Shown here in pieces: positions 35,113 through 46,019 of a stretch of DNA of 64,000 nt. Each line of letters begins with the position of its first letter. Position 1 is the stretch's first letter. The notes beneath the pieces were generated by a model, which made no database searches, was not told the DNA's origin, and saw only the letters and a list, made by a program, of their open reading frames with translations. The stretch covers positions 27,697,640 through 27,761,639 of the forward strand of contig NC_079513.1 of assembly GCF_000801105.2 (NCBI RefSeq). The letters run 5' to 3'. The translations under genes were made by a program, and so were the position numbers. Source of the DNA: Raphanus sativus. Lineage: Eukaryota; Streptophyta; Magnoliopsida; Brassicales; Brassicaceae.

Positions 35113-36319
35113 ATGGATAGCGAAACCCTAATTGAATCGGCGATAAGGGTTCTGAACACAGCTGACCCGTACGAAAAAGCGCGGCTTGGTGATTCGATAG
35201 CCGTCAAATGGCTCCAAGGTGCTATCTCCGAGCCCTACGATCCCACCGTCGATCTCCCTGTCATGGACAGGCCAGCTCGTCTCACCAACGTACTCGTCTC
35301 CTTCTTGTGTCTCTGTTTCGTTTATGAAATTGCTTGAGACGAAAATTGAAGTTTGATTCGAATCTTGTAGGTGAAACTGGTGTCTCCGAGTTTGATGCCG
35401 AAGCTGGGAAAAGCTGGTAGCTTACAGAGCAGGCAAGCAATTGTTCACAGTCTTGTTCATATTGAAAGCTGGGCAGTTGACTTATCATGGGTAAAAACGA
35501 TTGTGTGGATAATCATATTCTTTTGTTTGAGTGAAAACTTGGGTTTGATGATGGTTATGTTTGTTAATGCTTAGGATATAATTGCTCGTTTCGGCAAGCA
35601 AGAGAAGATGCCGAGAGAGTTCTTTACGGACTTTGTTCGTGTAGCTCAGGACGAAGGCCGTCACTTCTCGCTGCTTGCAGCTCGGCTTGAGGAAATTGGT
35701 TCTCGTTACGGTGCGTTCCCTGCCCATGACGGTCTTTGGGACTCTGCAACCGCTACTTCTCAGGATCTTTTGGCTCGTTTGGCTATAGAGCATTGCGTTC
35801 ACGAGGTGAGAAAGATAACTCAAAAATCCCATCTGGACTTGTGAAGTTTCGATAGAGTATTGTCTCCTTAGCTCCTTAAAAAGTATCGTGTAGTTCTCTT
35901 TTCTTCCTTTCACTCTCTGTTCTGTTTGAAGAATAGTTTTTAGAGCTGTTTCTTTTTACCATTTGCAGGCTAGGGGACTAGATGTATTGCCCACGACGAT
36001 ATCCAGGTTTAGGAATGGAGGGGATAACGAGACGGCAGATTTGCTGGAGAAAGTTGTGTACCCTGAAGAAATCACTCACTGTGCAGCTGGAGTAAAATGG
36101 TTCAAGTTTCTATGTGCAAGGTCCAAGAATCCCGAAGTTACCATCAACAGCGTAGAAGCAGATGATATCAGTGAAGAGATAATCCACAAGTTTCATTCGG
36201 TAGTAAGAGAGCATTTCAGGGGACCGTTGAAGCCGCCTTTTAATGCCGAAGCAAGAAAAGCTGCTGGTTTTGGCCCTCGATGGTATGAACCTCTTGCTGT
36301 CAAAGAGACCAATGCCTAG
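35113..36319 (+). CDS. DUF455 ferritin-like protein (AT5G04520-like)
   Basis: Exons 35113-35289, 35371-35490, 35575-35805 and 35969-36319 join in phase 0 to 292 residues. The sequence carries the HxxE and ExxH pattern of the ferritin-like di-iron fold: VHSLVHIESWAVDLSW, AQDEGRHFSLL, AIEHCVHEARGLDV and YPEEITHCAAGVKWF. These residues are the likely metal ligands, and DUF455 has been grouped with MiaE-like and ferritin-like proteins. Bacterial relatives are of similar length. The substrate is unknown, and no targeting peptide is obvious. All four exon junctions have canonical GT-AG ends. Orthology to AT5G04520 rather than the paralogue AT1G06240 rests on position. Confidence 0.92.
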
Positions 36320-36960
36320 AAAAAAATCAAACATGTCTTCTTTTTTCTTTCGAGTAGTTGGATTGTTTTGTTATCTGCAACTTTAATTTTTGGTATACAT
36401 TTGTTTGACCTATTTGAAGAGAATGTTTCTTCCATTTAAAGCGCTCTCTTTTTGTGTTGCCAAACTTGTGAGAATGTGGAACAGTAGAAGTGGTATTTTC
36501 AAAAGTGAGTATGGTAGAAAAACGTCTGAAGAATCTAGTCTTGTTAGTTCAATGGAGCTTGTATCAGCTGTTCAAAAGACTCTCGATTGCCCTTTTTCCA
36601 TAATGAAAAGGGCTAGTGACTAGAATGTTGAGATCATTCGAGTTATCAAACTATGATAAGGGTTTAGACTCTAGACCAAACTATATCCACCCAAATATAA
36701 GCCCCATAATGAAAACCAGAAAACAATACACACCAACCCAACACATGTAAACAAAGAAACAGAGAACAAAACCCAGTGAAGAGATGAAACAAAACATAAT
36801 CTGTAGGCAAGAAGCACAAGTCAAAGATAAGTTACTACAGAGATTAAACATCCAGATAAGGTTATTAGAGGAGAATAAAAGCTGGGAATACAAAACAAAC
36901 TTCTAAGTCGAGTAGCAGTTAGTGTTTGGCCACCAATTTATTAAAAAAAAAATTACAGAT
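36320..36960. other. Intergenic downstream of the DUF455 gene
   Basis: The 3'-UTR of the DUF455 gene is expected in the first few hundred bases. A 77-codon plus frame at 36390-36623 shows no recognised domain and probably lies in or after the UTR. Confidence 0.4.
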
Positions 36961-37011
36961 AATGAAACCATTCCTTAGGTAAAGCGTTCTTCATCTCTTT
37001 CTCCCATCTTC

Positions 37012-37798
37012 TTAAATGACTTGATCATCATTGTCATTTGGTCCAGACTGGATCATCAACATCCTGGAAAATATATGACTGTCCATTACCATTAGATACA
37101 ACGAACCAAAAGATAAGAGAGAAAAGTAAGACATTACCGGGAGTGATGGAAGCGAAGACTTGTCAAACTTTTGCCTCTTTGGGCTTGGGTCCTCAGCTGG
37201 AAAGTGGTCATCAGATGGACGAACTCGGACTTGAGCAGACTGAGATATCACAGGGTTCATCATCATTGAAACATGTCCAGCTGGTAGTATCAATTCTTGA
37301 TCTTCCATGTTTGCAAACTATTCCCAAGCATGTAAATCCACCATAGTCATGTCCACTCCTTCCTCCAGCTTCTTGGCAAAGCTGTCAAAACCTCCAAACG
37401 ATGTTTCCTCATTTGCAGCACCACTCTTACTCTTACACAGCTTTCCTGATCAAGGCAATAACACGTTCAGATATCCCTGACAAATCTGAGAATAAAAGTG
37501 TTATCTACTATCAGCTGGAGTGAGGAACCCAAAACGAAGATCATTGACCACCTTTTTTTCAGAGTATCTCGAAAGTGTATCCCATAAACAGCCACAAACT
37601 GTGCTGTGAACTTACAACATGAGAGAGTAGGATAACTAGATCTCCCATGTTGGCAAGAAACTCACAAGCATGCAATTTTACTTTCTCTATATCATCATGC
37701 TCCCCTTTCTGTTTTTCCGATTGAACAATGAGAGTCGAAAATCTCTTCAACACATCCTCTGTACAAGCACCCGTACCAGCGTTTTCAGTTATAGTCAT
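37012..37798 (-). pseudogene. Decayed coding fragments of unknown family
   Basis: On the minus strand, two blocks look protein-coding but are broken. The first (37798-37559) contains EDVLKRFSTLIVQSEKQKGE and KVKLHACEFLANMGDLVILL, then a stop. The second (about 37430-37140) reads GGFDSFAKKLEEGVDMTMVD, LHAWE, an in-frame TAG (about 37320), FANMEDQELILPAGHVSMMM and EDPSPKRQKFDKSSL. It then runs into a good splice donor. The blocks share a LHA(C/W)EFLANM-like motif, so the parent gene may have been duplicated or repetitive. The KRQKFDKSSL string recalls the splicing factor SF3A1/SURP family (KRQKFDESAL), but the rest does not match, so I leave the family open. Confidence 0.45.
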
Positions 37799-38483
37799 AA
37801 ACTGTGCAGTGAGATTAATAATACCAAGCTTCTTGTGTTTGTTACGTTATGGAAAGATGTTATCAAGTTGTGAGGACTTGCAAGCAGATCATTGAGTTGA
37901 GTCTATTTATAGGTCTCAAATTTGTTTTTGATCCTTTTGATTTCTTAATATGTTGGAGATTTGGAATTTCAAAAGGATATTTTGTCTTCTACAAAGCACA
38001 AAACATATTAGTATTAGATCTCATGAAATAGTTTGATTAGATTATGAATGATTATTTCTATGGGAGACGAACATGAGATGAGAGATCAATATGAAAATAT
38101 CAACTGAATGACATGAATGACTATCTATTATCAAGATAGGAGAAAGATCAGAGTTTTTAGTTTTTTTTTTGTCAGCTATCAAGAATTTTAGTGAGGAGAT
38201 CAAATCACAGTTAGAAGTTTAGAACCACCATTGAAAAGAAGCGGAAATAAATAAATAATTATGAAATCGCTAATAACGAAAAACAGAAAGATTTTAAATG
38301 AAATCCTAGATTTATAGTTTATTTTGTTTTTACTATGCTTCGAACACTTTTAACCCGAAATCAAATTAGTTATGAATCTTTGACCAGTAACAGTAAAATA
38401 TATACAACTGGTAGCATATTTGTAGCTGCATTCCCAGGTCGTATTCATACAAATACAGCTTATACAGTTTAGGAGGGATGAAT

Positions 38484-40325
38484 CTAATATCCAAAACTTA
38501 GGTAAGCAGCCAAAATAGTAGCCAGAGGAACCGAAATGTTGTCGTCTATTTGATCGGTGATGGGTAGTGACTCCACCAACGTAGCAACCAGTGAGACTAT
38601 GGCGACTCTAGTAAAGGTCGTTTCCCAGTTCATGTGAAGGTACCCAAGGCTCGAGTAATAGTAAAGTAACCTGCATATTATTACAAAAGACAGAACGTTT
38701 TGGTTTAGTTGCAAATTTCCTCAAATTTTAAGAGTTGTTCATCAAGAAGACGACATTATGAAAGAATAAATGATCAAGTGTGGGTTTGGGGTTTTTACCC
38801 GATAGAGATGAAAAAGCCGAATATGAACATTGAGATGCTTCCCGCCAAGCTCTTTCTTGGGTTGTAAGGTATCTTGTATGATCCATACTTACGTCCCATG
38901 ATATCAGCAATTCCTACAAATTATACATTTTCGCAGCGTTATATATATATAATAGATAACTATTATAGACGGCAAAAGAAATAGTTATCATATTTGAATT
39001 AGTTAAAAGTTTCTAGTAGTTCACAGTACATTATGTTTTGTTGTAACTATGATCTGTATACTTCAATGTGTAGCCCACCCAAAAAGAGATATAGAAGAGA
39101 TAAGAAAAGTTACCGTCGCCACCACACATCATTGCCAACGAGATCATACCGGTAGGAGAATCTCTCCAGAAGAAAACCGCAGCAACGAGAAGGGCTAGAA
39201 CGTAGAACAATGGACCTTTAAGCAACTCTCTGGAAGGAGAAGGACCGGGTTGGTTTGAAGAAAACAAGAAGTGTGTCATGAGATTGTTGAAAATCATTCG
39301 AGTTAGACAACGAAAAAACAACAACTTACTCTGGTCTTCCTTCCCTAGTGACTGATTTGATTAGCGTGGAGTTGGGGGAGACAGATAGTCCGTTGACAAC
39401 AAGCCTTAGGCCATTCACTAACGGAACGAAAGCAGCAAAGTATCTAGCCTCCGTCGATGCGCTAAACTTAAAAAGAAAAAACAATCATGTTGCTGAAGTT
39501 TTTAAAGGGTAGAGAGGTTTCATTGGCTGCAAAAGTAATACCTGAAGATTGGCCACGAGAGCACGAAAAGCAGACCTGAGAGTATATGCACAAGCTTTCT
39601 GCTCAATCTCTGTTTAATCCAAAACATTTCAAGAATTATAGAAAAGTTATAAGATAATCAAAGTCGTGCATTGTTTCTTTTTTTTTTGTAACTTAAGTCG
39701 TCCATTGTTTCTTCTCATTAGGTATCACTGTTTACCAAGAAAATTAAAAAATTTAGTGTTACTATCACTGCAGCAGTTTTGTAACAACTATGTGATAAAC
39801 TTCAATCTACAGCAAATCAAAGATAACGAAATGAAACATTAGTTTTGGTCCTCGAATTTTTAATGGATATATTGTATAAATCATTTGGCTCCAAATCTAA
39901 TTAAAATATATTTTTTATTGATCATTAATTAGTTTTTAATATGAAATTGTTTTAAGTCCCATAAATTTGGTCAAGAACAAAAAATAAAGTAACTCGAACT
40001 TGAAGAGCTTAAGAGAGACCTGTGGAATCACGTCTCGCTTCGTGAGACTATCGAAGAGTAAGACGAGCGCGAAGGCTCCACCAAGAACTGCCACGGTGGC
40101 TCCAACGTCATGCAATAGATAATCAGTCGAAGCCGCTGAAGAGATCAGAGGGTGGCGAGCCCGTAACTGACTTGACAAGCCGATTCCTTTCACGCCGAGG
40201 CAACAGGGCGAAGAAACCAAGAAACTGGGCGGACAGAACCGGGGAGACATAGCTTTGTACCAGAACCTGTTGCTTCTCCGACATAACTGATGGTTAACCG
40301 GAGATAAAGGCAAGGCTGTCGCCAT
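38484..40325 (-). CDS. VTE5: Phytol kinase 1, chloroplastic (VTE5)
   Basis: Six exons on the minus strand, 40020-40325, 39542-39609, 39330-39461, 39114-39229, 38799-38913 and 38484-38670, join in frame to 307 residues (Arabidopsis VTE5 is about 304). The first 65 or so residues are rich in Ser, Arg and Pro with few acidic residues, a plastid transit peptide. The rest is a multipass membrane protein of the CTP-dependent polyprenol/phytol kinase family. Key segments are RKLVHILSGLLFVLSWPIF, the nucleotide-binding MMCGGDGIADIMGR and PYNPRKSLAGS. It phosphorylates phytol released from chlorophyll, feeding tocopherol (vitamin E) and fatty-acid phytyl ester synthesis in the chloroplast envelope. 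Every junction is GT-AG and keeps frame. The orthologue is AT5G04490. Confidence 0.95.
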
Positions 40326-40329
40326 TTTA

Positions 40330-42085
40330 AACGCCTCGCCGGAGGAAGCAAAGCTGGATGGGCGGACGAAGAAGAGAAGTTTTGAGATGCTAATAATTTA
40401 GTTTTTGTATTTTAGCTAGATAGAAAACGTTATCTACGATGTGTCGCTCTCATTGATAATTGAGAATCAGAAATTTTAACTCGTATGAAAATCTAGTTAT
40501 TTGTTACTTCATATAGTTGGGGACATTGTACTTACCTAGTGGTGGTAATAGCCAATGGGCATGGCCTATTTATGGGTGTGTCTTTTTCCTTCTCGTTCCA
40601 GTTTTTTTTTTTTTTGACTTATTGTAACTATTGTAAAATCCCATGTAATTATTAAGGTTAATAACTAAATATATATGTTTTTACATGGGAAAATCCCACT
40701 AATAACATTGTGTTTTTTTTAAGTTGTTCAAAAAAAAAAAAAAATACATAAATATTTTTATTCTTAAAATAACATTCATTAATCAATAAAAAAATTATAT
40801 TACACTACATTATTAATCATAATCCTTTACATATCCATCCTTAAATACTAAGTATCCTAAACTATAATCAACAAACTCTAACTCTAATCCAAATATAAAT
40901 ATACAATTATCGTATATTATTTTTACATACTTTAGAAAAATAATTTAAAAATAATTTTAGCATATTTAATTACTTATATAGATATATTTATTTGTTTATC
41001 TTTTAGTGAATGTTATTTATGAGATTTCATGTGTTATTTTCAATAAAAAATAATACATGTTCTAGTGCTATTTGATGGTATTTCGCTTGAATATGTTTTT
41101 TGTAAAGATTTTGTTACAGATCTACGTAAATATTCAATTACACAATTTAACAAAATTGTTATTACAGCAGCGAAGACATACACGTGTTTTTTCTTTTACC
41201 AATAATGATGTCCTTGTAACAACTACAAATCCATAGAAAAGGACAAGGTAAACAGTATATTATCATGTGATTATATGTGAGATCTCTATTAAGGGACCCC
41301 AAAGCATAAACGATTAACAAAAGTACCATAAAGGAGGAAGGGTGTCGATGACGACGAGCATGTACTTTTCCATGATTTCGATTTACTGAAAAGACATCGG
41401 ATCAATATCCACTTTTAATCCATGAGCATGTGTTATCATCGTTGGAGTCCTTGACATTATTAAACTATTATTTTTTTTATTTTTTTGTTTAAATAGTTAA
41501 TGGTGTTTTCCATATAAAATTCTTAAGAATAAAAAATATTAAATTTTAAAACTTGTGAAATTAAATTTTTATTTATTACATGATTAAATATAAAAATATA
41601 ATAATTATTAATTTTTATTACCAAATTTGTTCTAAATATTTTCAATTATTATTTTTCATTTGTTTATATATAGCCATTTCATCGAGAAGAATTTTTTTTC
41701 GTACTGAATTGAGAATAAAAAGTTTTTTTTTCTAAAACGAAACACATTACTATACCGATCTAATCCACCGATCCAATTAGACGATGCTACTGTCTTTAAG
41801 GATCAAGTCCTTATAATCCTTAATTAAAGACCAATCTTTAGCTAATTTAAGTTTTATAATATTATTATATTCATATTAACATAGGATTAACTGATTAAGT
41901 GTTAAGGACTCGTGATAATCTTCCATTGCGGATGCTCTTATAGATTGCATGTAACCTAACCACATGCCGCATTTACTACTAATAAAATAAATAAATGCCT
42001 GCTACATTGAATACAATTGCAGACTACAGATTGCATTTATTTGAACTTTGATTTGCGTTATACATTGTGAATGTTGATAAATTCT
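40330..42085. other. AT-rich intergenic, VTE5 promoter side
   Basis: No gene is seen. There is an inverted pair CCCATGTAA / TTACATGGG around 40639-40691 and long poly(A) or poly(T) tracts. A GATGCTCTTA end-like string at about 41932 resembles a MITE terminus, but no matching left end was found. Confidence 0.4.
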
Positions 42086-42090
42086 AATTA

Positions 42091-42357
42091 GAGTACCCGC
42101 ATTAGGATATTGAAGGTACCTCAATGAATCTCTTGCCATTATACAAACAAAAAATAATTAAAATTGATGAAAGAAATGAGATTGGTATCTCGTGAAGAGA
42201 CCCAAAAAAAAATGAAAGCTCCAATTAACACTTGTGTTTGCATTAATGATCTAAACTTATTTTCTTGTTTTAAATTTAATAACATAATTATATCAAATTT
42301 AAATTATATTTATATTAGTAAGGTACCCATATGAATATCTTACCACTAGTGATGCTC
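42091..42357. mobile_element. Candidate degenerate MITE
   Basis: The left end TTAGAGTACCCGCATTAGG and the inverted right end TTAGAGCATCACTAGTGG are related but imperfect. Flanks are TTA on the left and TAA on the right, so a 3-bp duplication is not clean (a TA duplication is possible). The AT-rich interior has no coding frame. It could be an old Tourist/Harbinger or Stowaway-type element. Confidence 0.35.
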
Positions 42358-42868
42358 TAACATTCGATAAAATGATACTGATAAACTACGTTTGTTTAAA
42401 CATGGGCTTTCAACATGGGCCATGTGGCATGCTCATGGGCAATTGCCATGTGTTTCAGTTAGATGTTGCTCCTTGCGGTATGTCAGCATGGAATTGAAGC
42501 TACATGACTTTCTAGATGTGCCAAGGAGTCTGCTAGTACATCATGCTTGAACTTGGCAGTAGGGGGCTCACAGTTACTTTGTAGTTATTGAGATAGTTAA
42601 TCTGTCGTTTTACAAAATGCGGAGCCATTTCCAGATTAGCTTTGGAAAAAGTCTGATGTAATGTATACCTACACAGTTTTATTTTCTCTGGTCGATCTCA
42701 CATAATGCTTTTGTCATTCGTTCTCGTCTCCAAGCCCTTCCTATTAATGCATAATATTTTATATATTATGATTGACAGATACTTAGGGAATATGTGGAAA
42801 GATTCTCGAACACTAGGTCACAATGATGAAGAATCTTCAAACTTCTTCAGGAAGACTTTTAACTAAAA

Positions 42869-43417
42869 ACGTTCTGGTCTATGTGTGATATCCTTAACCG
42901 AGGAAACTGAAGGTTACTCCTCGGATGAAAATAGATTGTTCATCATTGCAGATCTTCTCTCCACAACTAGGTGATGCCTACTCTGTCTTTCCTCGAGTTT
43001 GTCATGTTCGCAAGGTAAATACTACTCTTTTTCAACATATTCACCAAAACATCAACCAAACTTAACGTCCCAGTATAAACATCAACCACAGGATGTTCTA
43101 TGGGTCTCTAAATGGCACTGCATAACAATCCTAATGACTCTAAAGGTTGCTCACTGGCTTCATCACAACTCGAGGGGGCAAAACCCAGGTTCTTACTTGT
43201 TTTCTCCTATCTTAACACAAATTTTATGGTTCATTTTGTTTTCAACTATAACTTATAAGTAGCGGAAATACTGTTACTGCCGTTTCTGGAACTGTTGGTT
43301 GATGTGTGGGCATATCACAGTGGGAGAAAGATGGTTTACATAAACCCGAGAGGCGGTTCACTGGAGGAACAACATCCGTTACCGCAACGAAAAGGGTTAA
43401 TATGGGCTGTGTTTTAA
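42869..43417 (+). pseudogene. Relic of a GT4-type glycosyltransferase gene (AT5G04480-like), 3' part
   Basis: Several short stretches in order on the plus strand match the C-terminal part of the plant AT5G04480/AT4G01210 glycosyltransferase family as I recall it. They are TFWSMCDILNRGN (42869-42907, then TGA), VMPTLSFLEFVMFAR (42971-43014, preceded by TAG at 42968 where the family has Trp), RMFYGSLNGTA after a splice acceptor at 43091, then a frameshift near 43123 and SKGCSLASSQLEG. Last come ELLVDVWAYHSGRKMVYINP and LEEQHPLPQRKGLIWAVF (43289-43414), ending at TAA. The splice sites GCAAG|GTAAAT and CCACAG|G survive. Nonsense codons, a frameshift and missing parts mean it is not functional. 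It lies between VTE5 and SIM, where Arabidopsis has AT5G04480. Confidence 0.75.
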
Positions 43418-43449
43418 CATCACTTTAGGAAAGAGCATATCTTATTTCT

Positions 43450-45790
43450 TATTATCATTACAATATGGCCAGCCTTGGACACACCGTCGGTCTGACATTT
43501 ATTTTTAACAAAATTCATAATATAGCAAGCTCAAATAAAAGTTTGAGCTTTTTGTTTCAGAAAAAAAGTTTTATAATGTTTTCATTTAGTTTTTTCATAA
43601 TATTCTATATACAACTAAAATTATCGCATAAAATTATAATTCATTAAGCTGTCAGTTTCTTTGCCTATTCTCCAGATTGGGCTCGTGGACACTCAAACGA
43701 GCCAGAAAATCTTTCAATAATTTTGATACCAAACACGAGATAAGATAACGGAGTTCCAACTTTTCAAAATGAAACAACAACCACATATCTTGAAGATGAC
43801 ATGACTCAAGACTACCAATGCTAAGGACCGTCCTGATGCAGTTCACTAACTCGTGTTTGATTTGCATTGAGAATCAAGTGGAACTCCTCGACATATTAAA
43901 AAAAAGGAAGAAAAAATCATTACAAAAGCTAGTTTTAGTACCCGATTTATCAATATCTCAATACTTTAGACAAAAGTATTTGAAGACAGACCAATTCACA
44001 TGCGAGTTTGGACTCAATCGACCCTTCAACAAACCCTTTTTCGGCCATCTACTAAACAAGGAGGGACCATGCATAATTAAATCCTACAGAACTTTTGGAA
44101 AGCTAAACGTGCAAAGCTTCCTTTTCTTCATGTCTACATCAATAACTGACCTAATGAGTTGAGCATTTATTTAGTTGTGAACTTGATCAATCGAAAAACA
44201 GTGAAGTAACGACTTCACAAAATTTAATGGTATGGGGACAATCGAAAAGAATCAAGAAAAGTTTGGTACAATAGTATATATAAATGGTCCCGATACATTC
44301 TAATTCTCAACAAACTAATTTTTACCATTTAATTTTATATGTCCTATGTTAGGTGCCTATTCTCCAGTAATTTAATATCAGTGAATAGAATACATATCCA
44401 TATTCTGGAAAAAAAATATTCTGGTGAAAACTTATCTTAGTAAGAATTGCTAATATATAAACTAAAATTTTCAAAAACTGACTTGAAACATATCAAAATT
44501 TATGTAACTAATGTCCATAACTTCTACAGTAATCATAAAAGTATGGTGTAAATTATTTTATTCCAGTTTATATGTTACATTTTAATTACCATAAATTTTC
44601 ATTTACATAGATAATATTATATATTGATTTTCCAATGTTAGTACTGTATTTGTATTTTCTTTTGTGGTATATATATTTTAAATAAATGGATAATTGATAC
44701 CATTGTTCAAAAAGACAATCGGACATGAAACATTAACATCCAAGAGATGACCTTCATGATCGTTATCTACTTGGTGTATTCAGGAAATTAAAAAGTTAAA
44801 AAATTTGGCAATAGTACTTGTTTCCCTGCAGATTTTTTTTCTTCCACTAATAACCTATTATATCTCTGTAGAAAATTTTGTGATATCACATATTTTATAT
44901 AATTGCTATTGGGAAGAGCAGATACATTCATATAGTAAAGTTGAAGAACGTAAAACATAATACGCAAACAATTTATATTTATTTTATGATTATCGTGAAT
45001 CTCTAATTATAGTGATCGTCATGATTATACTGATTAATAATCTCTAGCATTCCCTTGCCTCCACCGTACTTTACAACAAATAAGATATTAAAAATAAAAT
45101 AATACTTTCTAACGAAACCACGTATAGTTGTATTCAGTTATGTCAACCAAGTGAATACGATATGTATCATTTTTTGAGAAATATAATATATATTAATAAA
45201 TCCTTGTTTCTTTTCAAATATAGCGTCACATTATTCTTGTGAAACCAACACTCAATTTTAAATATGGCAGTTACAGCACTAGTTAATGTGTTTCTTTTAC
45301 GCAAATTCCTTGCTCATCGTCGTAAATATTAGCTAGATTAGTGATGTACCAGGTCCAAATCTTCAACGAACAAATAGATCTTGAAAGGCATGAACGCTCG
45401 ATAATCAATAGAAGTTTTATTGTTGTATTGTTTTTTTTTGACAAGTATTTTTATTGTTGTATTGTTGTCAACAACTAAAGTAGTTCAGAAGGAAAAGAAA
45501 CGTCCCAAAGGAAAAAGTTAAAAAGGTAACTCAGTTGTGTTAAAAAATCAATGTATAAAAAGGAAATTAAAAAAAAAAAAAAAAGACAGTGAGATTCAGA
45601 TATTGGGAATGATTCAGACGATCGTTTCTTCTTATGTACCTTTGTTTTGGGTTTCATCGTTTGACATTGCCAGTCACTTTCACAGATCTACCCTACATCA
45701 CATCACATGCATCCTCTATTCCTCTTAAAGTAAACATGTGGCATATATCTTTAGATGATAGATTCTCTGCACTATAATACGTAAACGTAA
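43450..45790. other. AT-rich intergenic
   Basis: Frames are present up to 114 codons (43818-44162, +) but show no recognisable domain, and codon use is not gene-like. I see no RNA gene. An 18-bp direct repeat around a 16-bp insert at 45415-45466 is described as a finding. Confidence 0.4.
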
Positions 45791-45798
45791 TTACCTTA

Positions 45799-46012
45799 GA
45801 GCATCTTTATCAACGCGTCCTTAGCTTCCTCCTTAGGTGAATTCGGCGTAGGTCCCACGGCAAATGTCCTAGACTTTCTTCCTTTTGTCCTTTTATAAGA
45901 AACGTCCCACACTCGTCCCACACTTTTTCCCTATTGATTTCTCCCATTTAACAGAAAACAAAAAGAAAAAAAAATTAAGGACTTTTAAAAGTCCTGTCTG
46001 ATAAAGATGCTC
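45799..46012. mobile_element. Tourist/Harbinger-type MITE, 214 bp
   Basis: The ends are perfect inverted repeats, GAGCATCTTTATCA on the left and the same sequence inverted on the right (TGATAAAGATGCTC). Both sides are flanked by TTA (45796-45798 and 46013-46015), the TSD typical of PIF/Harbinger elements. There is no coding capacity. It sits about 1.6 kb upstream of SIM. Confidence 0.78.
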
Positions 46013-46019
46013 TTATGTA

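Noticed and set aside
43818..44162. 114-codon plus-strand frame
   Set aside because: No domain, no splice or promoter context and ordinary AT-rich codons; probably random.
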